Positions 8,199-17,463 of a stretch of 64,000 nucleotides of DNA are shown piece after piece (the first letter of the stretch is position 1; every line of letters starts with the position of its first letter). The stretch comes from Methanolinea sp. GTDB taxonomy: Archaea > Halobacteriota > Methanomicrobia > Methanomicrobiales > Methanospirillaceae. The position numbers and the translations under genes were made by a program. The DNA lies in NCBI GenBank assembly GCA_018262855.1, contig JADFDO010000001.1, positions 186,001 to 250,000 on the forward strand, read 5' to 3'. Below the pieces are notes generated by a model. The model saw only the letters and a list, made by a program, of their open reading frames with translations, did not search any database and had not been told where the DNA came from.

Positions 8199-9851
8199 AT
8201 GGATGAAATCTCTCTACTCATCGGGGGACGAGCCGGGGACGGTATTAACAGTGCCGGGATGGTGGTGGCACATCTCTTCAATCACCTGGGCTACCGGGTT
8301 TATATGTATTTCGATTACCCGTCCCTTATCAAGGGCGGCCATAACTACGCGATTGTCAGGGCATCCCGGGACAAGATAGGCGCCCATCGTGATAAGGTCG
8401 ATTTCATCCTTGCCCTGAGCCAGGATTCCGTAGATCTCCACAAGGAGATCATCAGCAAGAATACAGAACTGATATTCGATTCATCAAGAGTCAGGGCCGA
8501 GGGGATCGGATTGAATCTTCCCGGTATCCTGAAAGGGGAGTCTGCCCCGCCCGTTATGGGGAACTCCTGTATCATCGGGGCATTCGCCCGAGCTGCCGGT
8601 ATCGAATGGAGAGTGCTTGAAGAGGTGTTTACAAGACAGATACCCAAAGCGCTTCCCCTGAACCTTACAATCGCCCGCCGGGGATATGATGCATCCCGGG
8701 AGTGCTGCCGGATACCGCCCCTCAAGAATTTCCCGCTTCCTGTCCTCTCGGGCAACGAGGCAATCGGTCTCGGCCTCCTTCACGGTGGGCTCGATGCATA
8801 CGTAGCCTACCCCATGACTCCCACGTCCAATATCCTCCACTTTATGGCTGAGGTTGCAGAGGCTCACGATCTCATTGTCTTCCACCCCGAGAACGAGATC
8901 GCGGTGATCATGATGGCGCTGGGCCTGGGATATGCAGGGAAGAAGGCCGCGGTGGGGACGTCTGGCGGAGGATTCTGCCTTATGACTGAAGGTCTCTCCC
9001 TCTCCGGAATGAACGAGGTCCCGGTCGTTATAGTCATGGGACAGAGGGCTGGTCCTAGTACCGGGATGCCAACCTACACAGGCCAGACCGATCTCCATTT
9101 TGTCATGCACGCAGGGCAGGGCGAGTTCCCACGGCTCGTCGTGGCACCAGGAGATGCTGAGCAGGCTTTTACGTGGTCTTCCCTTGCACTCCAGCTTGCA
9201 TGGAAGTTCCAGATCCCTGCACTCATTCTCTGCGACAAGACGCTCTGTGAAGGCTTCTTCAGTTTTACCGATCCGACAGAAATGATTCCTGAAGTCCGCC
9301 AGGACGCTCCGTCTGGTGAAGGTCCGGAATATCAGAGGTACGAGATCACGGAAAACGGGATATCGAAAATGCTCTGCCCACCTGCTGCTGGCATGGTGAT
9401 CAAGGTGAACAGCTACACCCACGACCCGGCCGGGATCTCCACCGAACGGGCCGATATCGCTGTCATGATGACAGAGAAGAGAATGCGGAAAGGCGCTACC
9501 CTGGCCCGGGAAATTGAAAACCTCAATCCTGTCGTCATTGGGGGAATAAAGGATGCTGATCAGGGAATTCTCTGCTGGGGATCAACCCTCGGGGTGTGCA
9601 GGGAGGTGGCGACCGGACTGGATCTGAGGCTGGTTCAGCCGATTGTTCTCTCGCCTTTCCCGCTTGAAGGAGTGAAGGCCGCCACAGTTGGCATGAAGAG
9701 GCTGATCGCGGTCGAAGAGAACTCAGACGGGCAACTTGCCATGCTCTTCGCAAGGCACGGAATACGGATAGATCATCATATTCGAAGGTATGACGGCAGG
9801 CCTTTTTCTGTTGAAGATCTCGAAGCACGGATCAGGGAGGCACTCGCATGA
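8199..9851 (+). CDS. korA: 2-oxoacid:ferredoxin oxidoreductase, fused gamma-alpha subunit
   Basis: This subunit works with the TPP-binding beta subunit encoded next, in reversible CoA-dependent oxidation of a 2-oxoacid with ferredoxin. Residues about 1-180 are the gamma domain (LLIGGRAGDGINSAGMVVAHL, YFDYPSLIKGGHN). Residues about 190-550 are the alpha domain (GNEAIGLGLLHGGLDAYVAYPMTPTS, GTSGGGFCLMTEGLSLSGM, then a C-terminal domain). An upstream in-frame GTG at 8184 exists, but ATG 8199 has GGAAGG five bases ahead. The ATGA overlap with the beta gene shows coupling. The gamma-alpha fusion fits 2-oxoglutarate or branched 2-oxoacid enzymes; no delta (ferredoxin) subunit lies beside it. The substrate is not certain. 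Confidence 0.9.
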   Translation: MDEISLLIGGRAGDGINSAGMVVAHLFNHLGYRVYMYFDYPSLIKGGHNYAIVRASRDKIGAHRDKVDFILALSQDSVDLHKEIISKNTELIFDSSRVRAEGIGLNLPGILKGESAPPVMGNSCIIGAFARAAGIEWRVLEEVFTRQIPKALPLNLTIARRGYDASRECCRIPPLKNFPLPVLSGNEAIGLGLLHGGLDAYVAYPMTPTSNILHFMAEVAEAHDLIVFHPENEIAVIMMALGLGYAGKKAAVGTSGGGFCLMTEGLSLSGMNEVPVVIVMGQRAGPSTGMPTYTGQTDLHFVMHAGQGEFPRLVVAPGDAEQAFTWSSLALQLAWKFQIPALILCDKTLCEGFFSFTDPTEMIPEVRQDAPSGEGPEYQRYEITENGISKMLCPPAAGMVIKVNSYTHDPAGISTERADIAVMMTEKRMRKGATLAREIENLNPVVIGGIKDADQGILCWGSTLGVCREVATGLDLRLVQPIVLSPFPLEGVKAATVGMKRLIAVEENSDGQLAMLFARHGIRIDHHIRRYDGRPFSVEDLEARIREALA

Positions 9852-10699
9852 CCGCAAGAAACCTTGTTACAGGGGCGCAGAACACCTGGTGTCCCGGCTG
9901 CGGAAATTTCGTGATCCAGTTTGCGGTAAAAAATACCATCCAGGAACTTGTAAAGGAGGGAACTGATCCTGACCGAATCGTCCTCGTGACAGGGATTGGA
10001 TGCCACGCGAAGATGGCTGATTACCTCAACATCAACAGCTTCTACTCCATCCACGGTCGAACCCTGCCGGTTGCCACCGCAATAAAAATGGCAAACCCCG
10101 ATCTCGTCGTGCTTGCCTGTGCAGGGGATGGCGACTGCTATGCTGAGGGGCTGGACCATCTTGTCTTTGCTGCCAAGAGAAATACCGACATAACGCTGGT
10201 TGTCCATAATAACCGTGTGTACGGGCTCACCACAGGGCAGTACACCCCGACTTCTCCCCTGGGGTTCAGGGGGAGGTCCACACCCGGAGGGACCCTTGAG
10301 GACCCATTCAATCCCCTTGAGATTGTACTGGCATCGGGAGCGACGTACGTTGCACGTGGTTGCACACGCAGGATGGATCTGCTCCAGAAGGTAATTTCAG
10401 GGGGACTCCGCCATCGTGGCTTTGCCTTCATCGATGTCCTTCAGGTCTGCGCATCATACTTCAACCTCTCGGACTATTATGACGAGAAGGTATATGAGAT
10501 CCGGGATCACGACGAACGTGATTATGGAGCGGCCTTCATGAAGGCAAGGGAATGGGACTATAACAGCGATGCCCCGATAGGTCTTGGTATCCTGTACCGG
10601 TCAGAAAAAGCCACGCTCGAAGAACGTCTCGCTCTTCACAGGGGCCCGGGGAAGGACCGGGCTGCGACAATTAAGAAGATCCTTGACAAAAAGGTGTAG
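9848..10699 (+). CDS. korB: 2-oxoacid:ferredoxin oxidoreductase, beta subunit
   Basis: This is the TPP-binding half of the enzyme, 283 residues. It opens with NTWCPGCGNFVIQFAVKNTI (CxxC of the iron-sulfur or TPP entrance), then VTGIGCHAKMADYLN and SIHGRTLPVATAIKMANPDL. The TPP/Mg motif is GDGDCYAEGLDHLVFAAKRN followed by VHNNRVYGLTTGQYTPTSP. FIDVLQVCASYFN carries a further Cys that could be a cluster ligand. The start overlaps the stop of the alpha subunit by four bases. In methanogens such enzymes mainly work reductively, making 2-oxoglutarate or another 2-oxoacid for amino acid synthesis. Glutamate dehydrogenase follows, which fits a 2-oxoglutarate role. Confidence 0.92.
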   Translation: MTARNLVTGAQNTWCPGCGNFVIQFAVKNTIQELVKEGTDPDRIVLVTGIGCHAKMADYLNINSFYSIHGRTLPVATAIKMANPDLVVLACAGDGDCYAEGLDHLVFAAKRNTDITLVVHNNRVYGLTTGQYTPTSPLGFRGRSTPGGTLEDPFNPLEIVLASGATYVARGCTRRMDLLQKVISGGLRHRGFAFIDVLQVCASYFNLSDYYDEKVYEIRDHDERDYGAAFMKAREWDYNSDAPIGLGILYRSEKATLEERLALHRGPGKDRAATIKKILDKKV

Positions 10700-10813
10700 T
10701 CTTCAACCCTTGATCCGGTGCGCAGGAGAATAGGAATGGAAGTGAAATTGACATACTGGGGGTCAGACTTTATAGCATGGAACAGGTGAATATCAGATGA
10801 GGGGGGGTGACGT

Positions 10814-12061
10814 ATGAGTGAACAGAATCTCTTTGACATGGTAAAGCGCCATCTCTGTTCCTGCTCAACTGACATCGCCATGGATGAGAATATTGAGGCC
10901 GTCCTTAAGATGCCCCGGCGGGAGATTCATGTCTCCATCCCTGTCAGGATGGATACTGGCACAATACGTGCGTTCCAGGGTTTCAGGGTCCAGTATAATG
11001 ATGCACTTGGTCCCACGAAGGGGGGCATCAGGTTCCATCCCGATGAAACGATTGATACCATCCGCGGGCTCGCAGCTCTGATGACCTGGAAATGTTCCCT
11101 CCACAACCTACCTCTTGGAGGGGCCAAGGGTGGAATCATCTGCAATCCCAAGGAGCTTTCCATCCATGAGCTGGAACGTCTCAGCCGCGCGTATGTCCAG
11201 GCGATGTACCCATTCCTGGGTCCTGACAGGGACATCCCTGCACCGGATGTCTATACGAATCCCGGGATCATGGCATGGATGGTTGATGAATATTCGAAGA
11301 TTGCCGGGAAGACAACGTTTGGTTCCTTCACAGGAAAACCTGTTGCACTCGGTGGATCGGAAGGGAGGCTGGATGCCACCGCTCGCGGCGGATGGTATGT
11401 CATTCGTGAAGCAGCAAGGGACCTGGGTCTTGAACTTTCGGGATCTAAGGTTGCGATACAGGGGTTCGGTAATGTTGGTTCGTTCGCCGCTATGCTCGGG
11501 CAGGAGGTCTTCGGCGCCAGGATTGTGGCGGTGAGTGACAGCCATGGAGGGATATACAATCCAGATGGACTTCCTGTCAGGGACCTTGTTACACACAAAT
11601 CAGAAAATGGAACAGTAGTACACTTTCCAGGTGCAACCCACATTACAAATGACGAGCTTCTGGAGCTTCCTGCAGACATCCTGATTCCAGCCGCTCTTGA
11701 GAACGTGATCAACCAGTCGAATGCCCCGCGTATACGCGCTCGAATCGTCGCTGAGTTCGCAAACGGGCCGGTAGACAACGATGCAGACGAGATCCTTTTT
11801 TCAAGGGAGATACAGGTGCTCCCCGATTTCCTTGCAAACGGGGGAGGCGTGATCGCCTCATACTATGAGATGGTACAGAACTTCAACATGGACCACTGGG
11901 AAGAGGAGAAGGTCCACAGGAAACTCGAGAGAAAAATGACCGATGCATACCGGGCGGTCCATACCCTGGCTCTCCAGAACCATGTGCCTTTGCGGCGGGC
12001 TGCATACACCATAGCGGTCTCCAGAGTCGTGAATGCCATGAAGATGAGGGGATGGGTGTAA
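10814..12061 (+). CDS. gdhA: Glutamate dehydrogenase (Glu/Leu/Phe/Val family)
   Basis: This 415-residue enzyme makes glutamate by reductive amination of 2-oxoglutarate or runs in reverse. The substrate pocket is seen in GFRVQYNDALGPTKGGIRFHP and in the catalytic-lysine motif LPLGGAKGGI (about residue 100), with PAPDVYTNPGIMAWMVDEYS behind. The C-terminal Rossmann domain has VAIQGFGNVGSFAAM (about 215) and the ALENVINQSNAPRIRARIVAEFANGP run. GGGGGTGA lies a few bases before the ATG, and a TATA-like CTTTATAG lies about 45 bases upstream, so it may be transcribed separately from korAB. NAD versus NADP preference cannot be read safely. Confidence 0.96.
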   Translation: MSEQNLFDMVKRHLCSCSTDIAMDENIEAVLKMPRREIHVSIPVRMDTGTIRAFQGFRVQYNDALGPTKGGIRFHPDETIDTIRGLAALMTWKCSLHNLPLGGAKGGIICNPKELSIHELERLSRAYVQAMYPFLGPDRDIPAPDVYTNPGIMAWMVDEYSKIAGKTTFGSFTGKPVALGGSEGRLDATARGGWYVIREAARDLGLELSGSKVAIQGFGNVGSFAAMLGQEVFGARIVAVSDSHGGIYNPDGLPVRDLVTHKSENGTVVHFPGATHITNDELLELPADILIPAALENVINQSNAPRIRARIVAEFANGPVDNDADEILFSREIQVLPDFLANGGGVIASYYEMVQNFNMDHWEEEKVHRKLERKMTDAYRAVHTLALQNHVPLRRAAYTIAVSRVVNAMKMRGWV

Positions 12062-12227
12062 TACTCACCCCAATCTCCGGTCAGATGAAAGCTCACCAGG
12101 ATTATGTAGGTTTATCTGCAAATATCAGACATGAGAGTAGAGAATGTCATTTGCATTGATCTGCGCTCCTGTAATGGCTGAATCAGGAAAATTTACACAA
12201 TATCTTCTTCCAGGGGAGGTTTGTTGA

Positions 12228-12827
12228 ATGCTTGAATTTTCCATAAGCGGGGATATGTTCGCGTGGGTTATCCTCCCCCTTCTGATATTCTTTGCAAGGA
12301 TCTGCGATGTGAGCCTTGGGACTCTCCGGGTCATCTTCATCTCCAAGGGATTCAGGCACATCGCACCGTTGATCGGTTTTTTTGAAGTGATCATATGGCT
12401 CCTTGCGATCGGGCAGGTAATGCAGAACGTTGGAAATGTCGCATCGTATATCGCCTATGGAGGAGGATTTGCCGCAGGGACCTACATAGGGATGGCAGTC
12501 GAAGAGCGTCTCTCCCTCGGGAACGTGGTGATCCGGGTGATCACCGCGCTTGATGCAGCACGCCTCGCAGAAGTACTGAGGAGCCATAATTATGGGGTTA
12601 CAATCATGGAAGCAACGGGAGGAAGCGGTCCTGTAAAGGTGCTTCTCACTATCAGCAGGCGGGAGGACATGCACGAAGTCGTACACGAAATCCAAAAGTA
12701 CCAGCCGAATGCCTTTTACACGGTCGAAGAGATAAAATCGGTGAGAGAGGGCGTTTTTCCTGAAAAAAAGGGTACTTTTTCTCTCAACTGGCGAGATCCC
12801 CTTGGCTTTTTCAGAAAGGGGAAATAA
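12228..12827 (+). CDS. UPF0316 (DUF2179/DUF5698) membrane protein
   Basis: This 199-residue protein has three predicted membrane segments in its first 95 residues (VILPLLIFFARICDVSLGTL, a second around IGFFEVIIWLLAIGQV, a third around YGGGFAAGTYIGMAV). A cytoplasmic domain of about 85 residues follows, with LAEVLRSHNYGVTIMEATGG and a basic C-terminus. This is the layout of UPF0316 proteins, whose function is unknown; the soluble part resembles the DUF2179 sensor fold found on bacterial YitT proteins. GGAGGT precedes the ATG by seven bases. It is a single-gene unit facing the flippase-like gene across about 125 bases. Confidence 0.88.
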   Translation: MLEFSISGDMFAWVILPLLIFFARICDVSLGTLRVIFISKGFRHIAPLIGFFEVIIWLLAIGQVMQNVGNVASYIAYGGGFAAGTYIGMAVEERLSLGNVVIRVITALDAARLAEVLRSHNYGVTIMEATGGSGPVKVLLTISRREDMHEVVHEIQKYQPNAFYTVEEIKSVREGVFPEKKGTFSLNWRDPLGFFRKGK

Positions 12828-12953
12828 AAAATTCATTCACTGTGGACCGCTATGTCCCCTCCAGCCTTCCCCATTCACCGGATTATGGAAGATTGAATGC
12901 CGGAAGAGGGATAAGCCCCTGAAAATCCGGGAAAAAAGGTCCATTTTCTCAAC

Positions 12954-13970
12954 TCAATCCTCCGCCACAAGATCCTTCCGATAGGTGTGAAGACCGGCCA
13001 GGAATCCCGCCACGATATTGAAATAGAAAAAAAGGCCCCTCCACAGGAGAATAAATACACCCAGGATTGAAGATGGCACAACAAGGGCATACAATGACGC
13101 GGCGGATATCTCGGCTATCCCCGACGAACCTGGTGTGAACGGTATCATCATGATCACCGCGATGATCAGCTGAAAGAGATAGGATTCGGCAATAAAAGGC
13201 GGCTGGCCGAGTGCCATAAGAAGCACGGAGGCAACAAAGAATTCCGACGCCCAGAAACTTGCAGTCCACAGGATCCCGAGGAGCAATCCCCGGCTGTTCC
13301 CGGCAAATGATCGGACACCGAGGATTAAGGTCTCCATCTCCTCATCAGCCCTATCGACCATCCTGTGAATGGTCTCCCCTGGAAAATGATTCTCTATCCA
13401 GCCGAGGAGGCTTCTCACCATCATCTTTGCAGGTTCTGGCCTCTTCATCGAATATGCGATCAGGGCAATAACGCCTATGATGAAGAGCCATCCGAGGAGC
13501 ATGGCAACTGCAAGGCCGGTCCCGAGTCGTTCCCAGACCGGCCCCAGGATAAAGACAGCCAGAATACCCATGATTACGAGGACAAACCCATCGAGAACCC
13601 GTTCCATGATCACCACCGCAGTTGCATCACCCACCTTCACAGACGCACGATGGAGACCATGAACCCTCACCGGATCACCGCCAGCCTGCCCCGGGGTGAT
13701 TGCCCCCGCAAAGAGGTTCACCAGAACGAGGTTGAAGAGGTATGGCATATCCACCTTGTAGCCAAGCGATCCTGTCATCACCTTCATACGAAGCGTCCAG
13801 AAAAGTAGGGAAAGAATACGCAGGCTGAATGCTCCCAGGAGGAAGAAGATGTTGAGCCTTGCGATCGCAAAAAGGGTCTCTATATTGAATGTAAGTGCAC
13901 AGACTGCGATCAGCACCATGGAACTGATTGCAAGTGAGAGCCATATCCAGATTTTTTTTGATCTCTTCAT
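12954..13970 (-). CDS. Flippase-like membrane protein (UPF0104, LPG synthase TM region)
   Basis: This integral membrane protein (338 residues) has about eight hydrophobic helices and belongs to the UPF0104 or AglD/MprF-transmembrane family. Typical pieces are the helix around FLLGAFSLRILSLLFWTLRMK, LVLVNLFAGAITPGQAGGDPVRVHGL, VIMERVLDGFVLVIMGI and MIPFTPGSSGIAEISAASLY. Relatives include lysylphosphatidylglycerol flippases of bacteria and halophilic AglD-type proteins, so a role in moving or modifying envelope lipids or lipid-linked sugars is plausible but not shown. There is no synthetase domain at the C-terminus. It stands alone between UPF0316 and the DUF2284 gene. Confidence 0.87.
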   Translation of the reverse strand: MKRSKKIWIWLSLAISSMVLIAVCALTFNIETLFAIARLNIFFLLGAFSLRILSLLFWTLRMKVMTGSLGYKVDMPYLFNLVLVNLFAGAITPGQAGGDPVRVHGLHRASVKVGDATAVVIMERVLDGFVLVIMGILAVFILGPVWERLGTGLAVAMLLGWLFIIGVIALIAYSMKRPEPAKMMVRSLLGWIENHFPGETIHRMVDRADEEMETLILGVRSFAGNSRGLLLGILWTASFWASEFFVASVLLMALGQPPFIAESYLFQLIIAVIMMIPFTPGSSGIAEISAASLYALVVPSSILGVFILLWRGLFFYFNIVAGFLAGLHTYRKDLVAED

Positions 13971-14153
13971 GGCAGAAATGGTCAGAATATGTATGAATCT
14001 TCCCAGTAATTCTGAAAACCAGGTGATGAACCTTTTCTATCAGCACGCTGGAAGAGATCATGGACCCCGGAGGACAACAGGAAAAGGTCCGTGCGGTTAC
14101 GTAGCAGCCGCTTTGAAATGCTCTTTTGGTGCATCCCTTCCGTTCTCCTCAAA

Positions 14154-14801
14154 TTATTCGAGAAGAACGAGCCCGATTGATGTGATATTTCCGTGTTCCA
14201 CCATTCCATACCGGAGGTCTTTGCAGGGCACCGTGTGCAGCATCCAGCCAGCATTCCTGGCCGTCGAGAAGACATCCATCCCGGCAGCTTCCATGCTTGG
14301 ACGGACCATGTCCATGTGCCGGCACATTCTCCGGATGCTCTCATCAACGATACCCGGGTGCTCCTCGGCCACGCAGTGCTGATGCTCGCAGTAGATGCAG
14401 GGGTATGCACCAAAGCCGAATGCCTTGTAAAAATCATCATAGAATGCTGTCTTCTCTAGGAGATGGACCGTCCCGTTCACCCAGAGAATGAGATCCCGGA
14501 AAAACGGATGGAAATCCTCAGGGATCTGATCGGGCGAGAGATCCGGGTGCCCCGGGATGCCATCGAACCTTAGGAGGAGCCCTGTCTCATATTCCTTTAT
14601 CATGGTGCGGGTCTCACCAGGTGTCGGGGCATAGGGCGGACAACTAAGATGTTTCCCGAACCCCTTGCATCCAAACCGGCACTTGAATCTCACCCAGTCC
14701 GAAACCACGATATCATGCGAGGGTATTACGCGGACCTCGGCGTTCCTTTCATGTGCGAGGCGTGTCAGTTTCTTGATTTCCTGTGATAGCAGTGAGGACA
14801 T
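14154..14801 (-). CDS. DUF2284 cysteine-rich metal-binding protein
   Basis: This 215-residue protein has two cysteine-rich sites. One near residue 38 reads CRFGCKGFGKHLSCPPYAP, the other near 140-165 reads YPCIYCEHQHCVAEE and continues to a late Cys in MCRHMD. The spacing matches DUF2284 proteins, thought to bind an iron-sulfur cluster or zinc, with no established reaction. Its start faces the flavin reductase-like gene across about 95 bases, so the two may share a control region and act in one redox process. I can give no substrate. Confidence 0.85.
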   Translation of the reverse strand: MSSLLSQEIKKLTRLAHERNAEVRVIPSHDIVVSDWVRFKCRFGCKGFGKHLSCPPYAPTPGETRTMIKEYETGLLLRFDGIPGHPDLSPDQIPEDFHPFFRDLILWVNGTVHLLEKTAFYDDFYKAFGFGAYPCIYCEHQHCVAEEHPGIVDESIRRMCRHMDMVRPSMEAAGMDVFSTARNAGWMLHTVPCKDLRYGMVEHGNITSIGLVLLE

Positions 14802-14835
14802 TCCAGCGATCAGGAGATGGTTCTCCTGCGATATG

Positions 14836-14843
14836 CGTATAAA
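14836..14843 (+). promoter_or_regulatory. TATA box of the flavin reductase-like gene
   Basis: TATAAAAG lies 53 bases upstream of the ATG at 14896. A start site about 25 bases on would be near 14865. That would exclude translation from the in-frame ATG at 14833, which overlaps this box, and favours the 14896 start. Confidence 0.5.
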
Positions 14844-14895
14844 AGTATCCCCTCATGTGGAAAGTATATGTCAGGAAATCCCCTATTCCTGCTCA

Positions 14896-15777
14896 ATGGA
14901 GCCTGCGGTGATAGCCATCATGGAAAGGTCTCTGAATGCTGGTGGATCTGCGTACCATATCGTGATGACCGAAGAGGATCTCTCATCTTCATACCCGGGA
15001 ATGAAAAGATACACCGTGCGCCTTTCATCAGAGGGAAGGACACTGGGTCTTGTAAGGACAAACTCCTATGAATATCCTCCCTCGACCTCCCTTCGTGCCC
15101 GCGACGTGGCGGCAGAGACCACAACCCGTTGGGAGGAGCATCTGCTCCGGGACCCTGACACATTTCTCTCTTCACTGCCTCCCATTCCTGCAACGGGGAG
15201 AAGAATCCTGCCCAAAAGAGGCGTGGTGATCATCCAGGGCAGTCCGCGCCCGGGTGGAAATTGTGCCCTCCTCGCCTCATGGGCTGCGGATGCTGCCAGG
15301 CAGCGGGGGGAAGAAGCAACTGTTCACTTTCCCCATGATCTCGATATCCATCCCTGTATCGGATGCTACCAGTGTTACAATACAGGCACCTGTATTTTTG
15401 ATGATGACATGGCGGCGATCATCGAGGATGTATCCAGGAGCCGCCTCGTGGTTGTATGCTCGCCGGTATATACCAATTCGGTGCCTGCGGGCCTCAAGGC
15501 CCTCATCGACAGGTTCCAGGCGCTCCATGCGGAACGAACATTCAGCGCGGAGACAGGAACAGGGAAGGGTTTGCTTCTGGCGGTGGCAGGCAGGCAGGGA
15601 TCACAGAATTTCAGATGTGTCAAGGCTGTGGCCGGCGCGTTCTTTTCACTTCTCGGCATTACTCCTGCAAACCCCATCCTCATCGATGGGATGGATCAAA
15701 AAGGGGATCTCAATTCATTCCCTGATGTAAGGGAGCAGGTCAGAACGAGCGTGAACGAGTGCCTTATCGAGGGCTGA
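14896..15777 (+). CDS. NADPH-dependent FMN reductase / flavodoxin-fold protein
   Basis: The protein (293 residues from ATG 14896) has an N-terminal region of about 95 residues that I do not recognise. A flavodoxin-like domain follows, starting at VVIIQGSPRPGGNCALLASW, the FMN phosphate loop. Next come IGCYQCYNTGTCIFDDDM, a cysteine-bearing segment typical of iron-sulfur flavoproteins of methanogens, and VVCSPVYTNSVPAGLKALIDR. It probably carries FMN and perhaps a cluster, and reduces a small molecule or acts as an electron shuttle. The frame stays open upstream to 14665, but that part overlaps the divergent DUF2284 gene and looks non-coding. Confidence 0.85.
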   Translation: MEPAVIAIMERSLNAGGSAYHIVMTEEDLSSSYPGMKRYTVRLSSEGRTLGLVRTNSYEYPPSTSLRARDVAAETTTRWEEHLLRDPDTFLSSLPPIPATGRRILPKRGVVIIQGSPRPGGNCALLASWAADAARQRGEEATVHFPHDLDIHPCIGCYQCYNTGTCIFDDDMAAIIEDVSRSRLVVVCSPVYTNSVPAGLKALIDRFQALHAERTFSAETGTGKGLLLAVAGRQGSQNFRCVKAVAGAFFSLLGITPANPILIDGMDQKGDLNSFPDVREQVRTSVNECLIEG

Positions 15778-15794
15778 AAGGGGGAATCGCGGGG

Positions 15795-16478
15795 TTATAC
15801 GTCAAGGGTGCTGTCTCCTGCCTTCCTTATGAGATCAGCGCTGTCATACGTGGGATCATTGACTGCCCTTGATACAGGATACGCTTCCAGGAGGCTCTCA
15901 TCACAGGGAGCAAGGATTGATTGGAGATCACTCTCCCTGACAGGTCCAGGTGCAAGCCATCGGCCTTCATCCTCCTGTTTCAGTATGGCAGGCATCCTGT
16001 CGTGGATGCGGGCGACGAGTGGATTGGGATTTGTCGTGATGATGGTGAAGGTGTACAGCGGGGGGTTCCTTCCTTTCAGGATATCGAAGAGTCCCGCGAA
16101 TGCGATGAAGCCCTGGTCTTTCCGGTGAAAATAATATGGAATCCTCTGGGTCCCGCTCTTCTGCCATTCGAAGAACCCGGTCGCGGGTACGATACAGCGG
16201 TGGCGGGCGAGCGGCCCGCGGAACGAGGGGCGTTCCGCAAGCGTGTCGGCACGGGCATTGATGAGAGGACGGGCGCCGGTCAGGTCCCTGGTCCAGGTAG
16301 GGACAAGCCCCCAGGTCATGGAAGCCGCGACTCTCTCCCCCTTGAAATTCGTGAACACGACAGGAACCTGCTGCGAGGGCGCGATATTGTACCGGGGAAC
16401 CAGGTTGAGAGGAGACTCATCAACCACGAAGCGCTCTCCAAACCCGACAGTCAGTGCCAGGGTAAACCTGCCGCACAC
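15795..16478 (-). CDS. SRAP domain protein (YedK/HMCES family)
   Basis: SRAP proteins bind single-stranded DNA at abasic sites and cross-link to them through the N-terminal cysteine. The protein (227 residues) begins MCGRFTL, so Cys2 becomes the first residue after methionine removal. NIAPSQQVPVV, TWGLVPTW, INARADTLAERPSFR (catalytic Asn), CIVPATGFFEWQ (Glu) and RIHDRMPAIL (His) complete the active site. All key residues are present, so it should be active. It starts within the last 28 bases of the HAD gene, which points to co-expression, and it belongs with the DNA-repair genes of the window. Confidence 0.95.
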   Translation of the reverse strand: MCGRFTLALTVGFGERFVVDESPLNLVPRYNIAPSQQVPVVFTNFKGERVAASMTWGLVPTWTRDLTGARPLINARADTLAERPSFRGPLARHRCIVPATGFFEWQKSGTQRIPYYFHRKDQGFIAFAGLFDILKGRNPPLYTFTIITTNPNPLVARIHDRMPAILKQEDEGRWLAPGPVRESDLQSILAPCDESLLEAYPVSRAVNDPTYDSADLIRKAGDSTLDV

Positions 16479-17197
16479 GGCCTGTTCCTCCTCTCTTTGT
16501 TCGAACCAAGATGTTCCAGCAGCACCGGGAGTTCCCTGATATCATCGAGTGTGAAGTGCGCGCCGCCATCACTGTGTGCGGATGAGAAGCGATCCCCATA
16601 CCGCGCATACACTGTTTGCATCCCGATGTCCCTTGCCGGTGCGATGTCACGCCTCGGGCTGTCCCCGATGAACACCGTATCCCCGGCCTCGTCCGGCGGG
16701 ATACCTGCAGACTTGAGGGCATAGAGAAACGGGATATGGCTCGGTTTTTTCTCCCAGGTCATATCGTGGGTGATGATATGGCTGAACCGTTCCCGAAGAC
16801 CGGCCTTCTCCAATCGTGGGAGGGCATCGCGGTGATGTGCATCGGTGACAAGGACAAGCGAATACCCGTCCTTCTGCAGCGTGAGGAGAGTGTCAGGGAC
16901 ACCGGGATATGGTTCGATATTCGAGAGTTTCACTTCGCGATAGGCAGCAGTCGACCACGCGTATGCCTCATCTGAATAGGTCCCGGTGTCGACCATGAAA
17001 TCCCGGATATTGCCGGGATCTTCAAAACCCCGGGTACGGCGGAGGAAGTATGAGAAGAGCAGATGCGGTGATCCTGCCCCAAGCTCTTTCGTAATGACCC
17101 TGCATGCTTCGAGTTTTGCTGCGACAAGGTCAAAGAGGGTGTTATCCATATCAAAAAGGAGCGCTTTCACATGGGGATTGAGAGGCTTTCTACTCAC
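16451..17197 (-). CDS. HAD-superfamily hydrolase
   Basis: This 248-residue phosphatase-like protein has all four HAD motifs: LLFDMDNTLFDL (I, two Asp), LVTDAHHRD (II, Thr in place of Ser/Thr), a Lys in EKKPSHIPFLYAL (III) and VFIGDSPRRDIAPARDIG (IV). The cap domain between motifs I and II is helical (C1 type), as in phosphoglycolate phosphatase-like enzymes and haloacid dehalogenases. The substrate cannot be told. The last residues (SNKERRNRPCAAGLPWH) overlap the SRAP start and look like an extension added by the overlap. Confidence 0.9.
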   Translation of the reverse strand: MSRKPLNPHVKALLFDMDNTLFDLVAAKLEACRVITKELGAGSPHLLFSYFLRRTRGFEDPGNIRDFMVDTGTYSDEAYAWSTAAYREVKLSNIEPYPGVPDTLLTLQKDGYSLVLVTDAHHRDALPRLEKAGLRERFSHIITHDMTWEKKPSHIPFLYALKSAGIPPDEAGDTVFIGDSPRRDIAPARDIGMQTVYARYGDRFSSAHSDGGAHFTLDDIRELPVLLEHLGSNKERRNRPCAAGLPWH

Positions 17198-17423
17198 AGT
17201 ATGCTAAGGTTTCTTTCGTCCCATATGGAAGTATTGGTGCATGCCGGGCCATATGTCCCTTGTTTATGCATCCCAACGGGAAAATTCCACCTTTATATGG
17301 AAAAAGGAACGCGGAGGCATGAGAGAATGCCTCTCTCTGGAAATCTTTGTACCCAACCAAGATGCATGCCGTCTTGATGGAAGATCCTTGTGAGGGGTTG
17401 ATCACCCAAGGACAATAATTCAC

Positions 17424-17463
17424 AATATTTATTTCAAGAACATTGCAAGTGTCAATGCGACAC
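17424..17463 (+). promoter_or_regulatory. Promoter with palindrome upstream of the PNPOx-like gene
   Basis: AATATTTA at 17424-17431 is a plausible TATA box. A start site about 25 bases downstream falls in GTGTCAATGCGACAC (17449-17463), a 5-base perfect inverted repeat with a 5-base centre, only four bases before the ATG at 17468. CATTG...CAATG (17441-17457) forms a second overlapping repeat. The position over the start site is what one expects of a repressor operator. Confidence 0.35.

Noticed and set aside
14665-14895. Upstream extension of the flavin reductase-like gene
   Set aside because: The added residues overlap the divergent DUF2284 gene and cross a TATA box; the start at 14896 is more likely.
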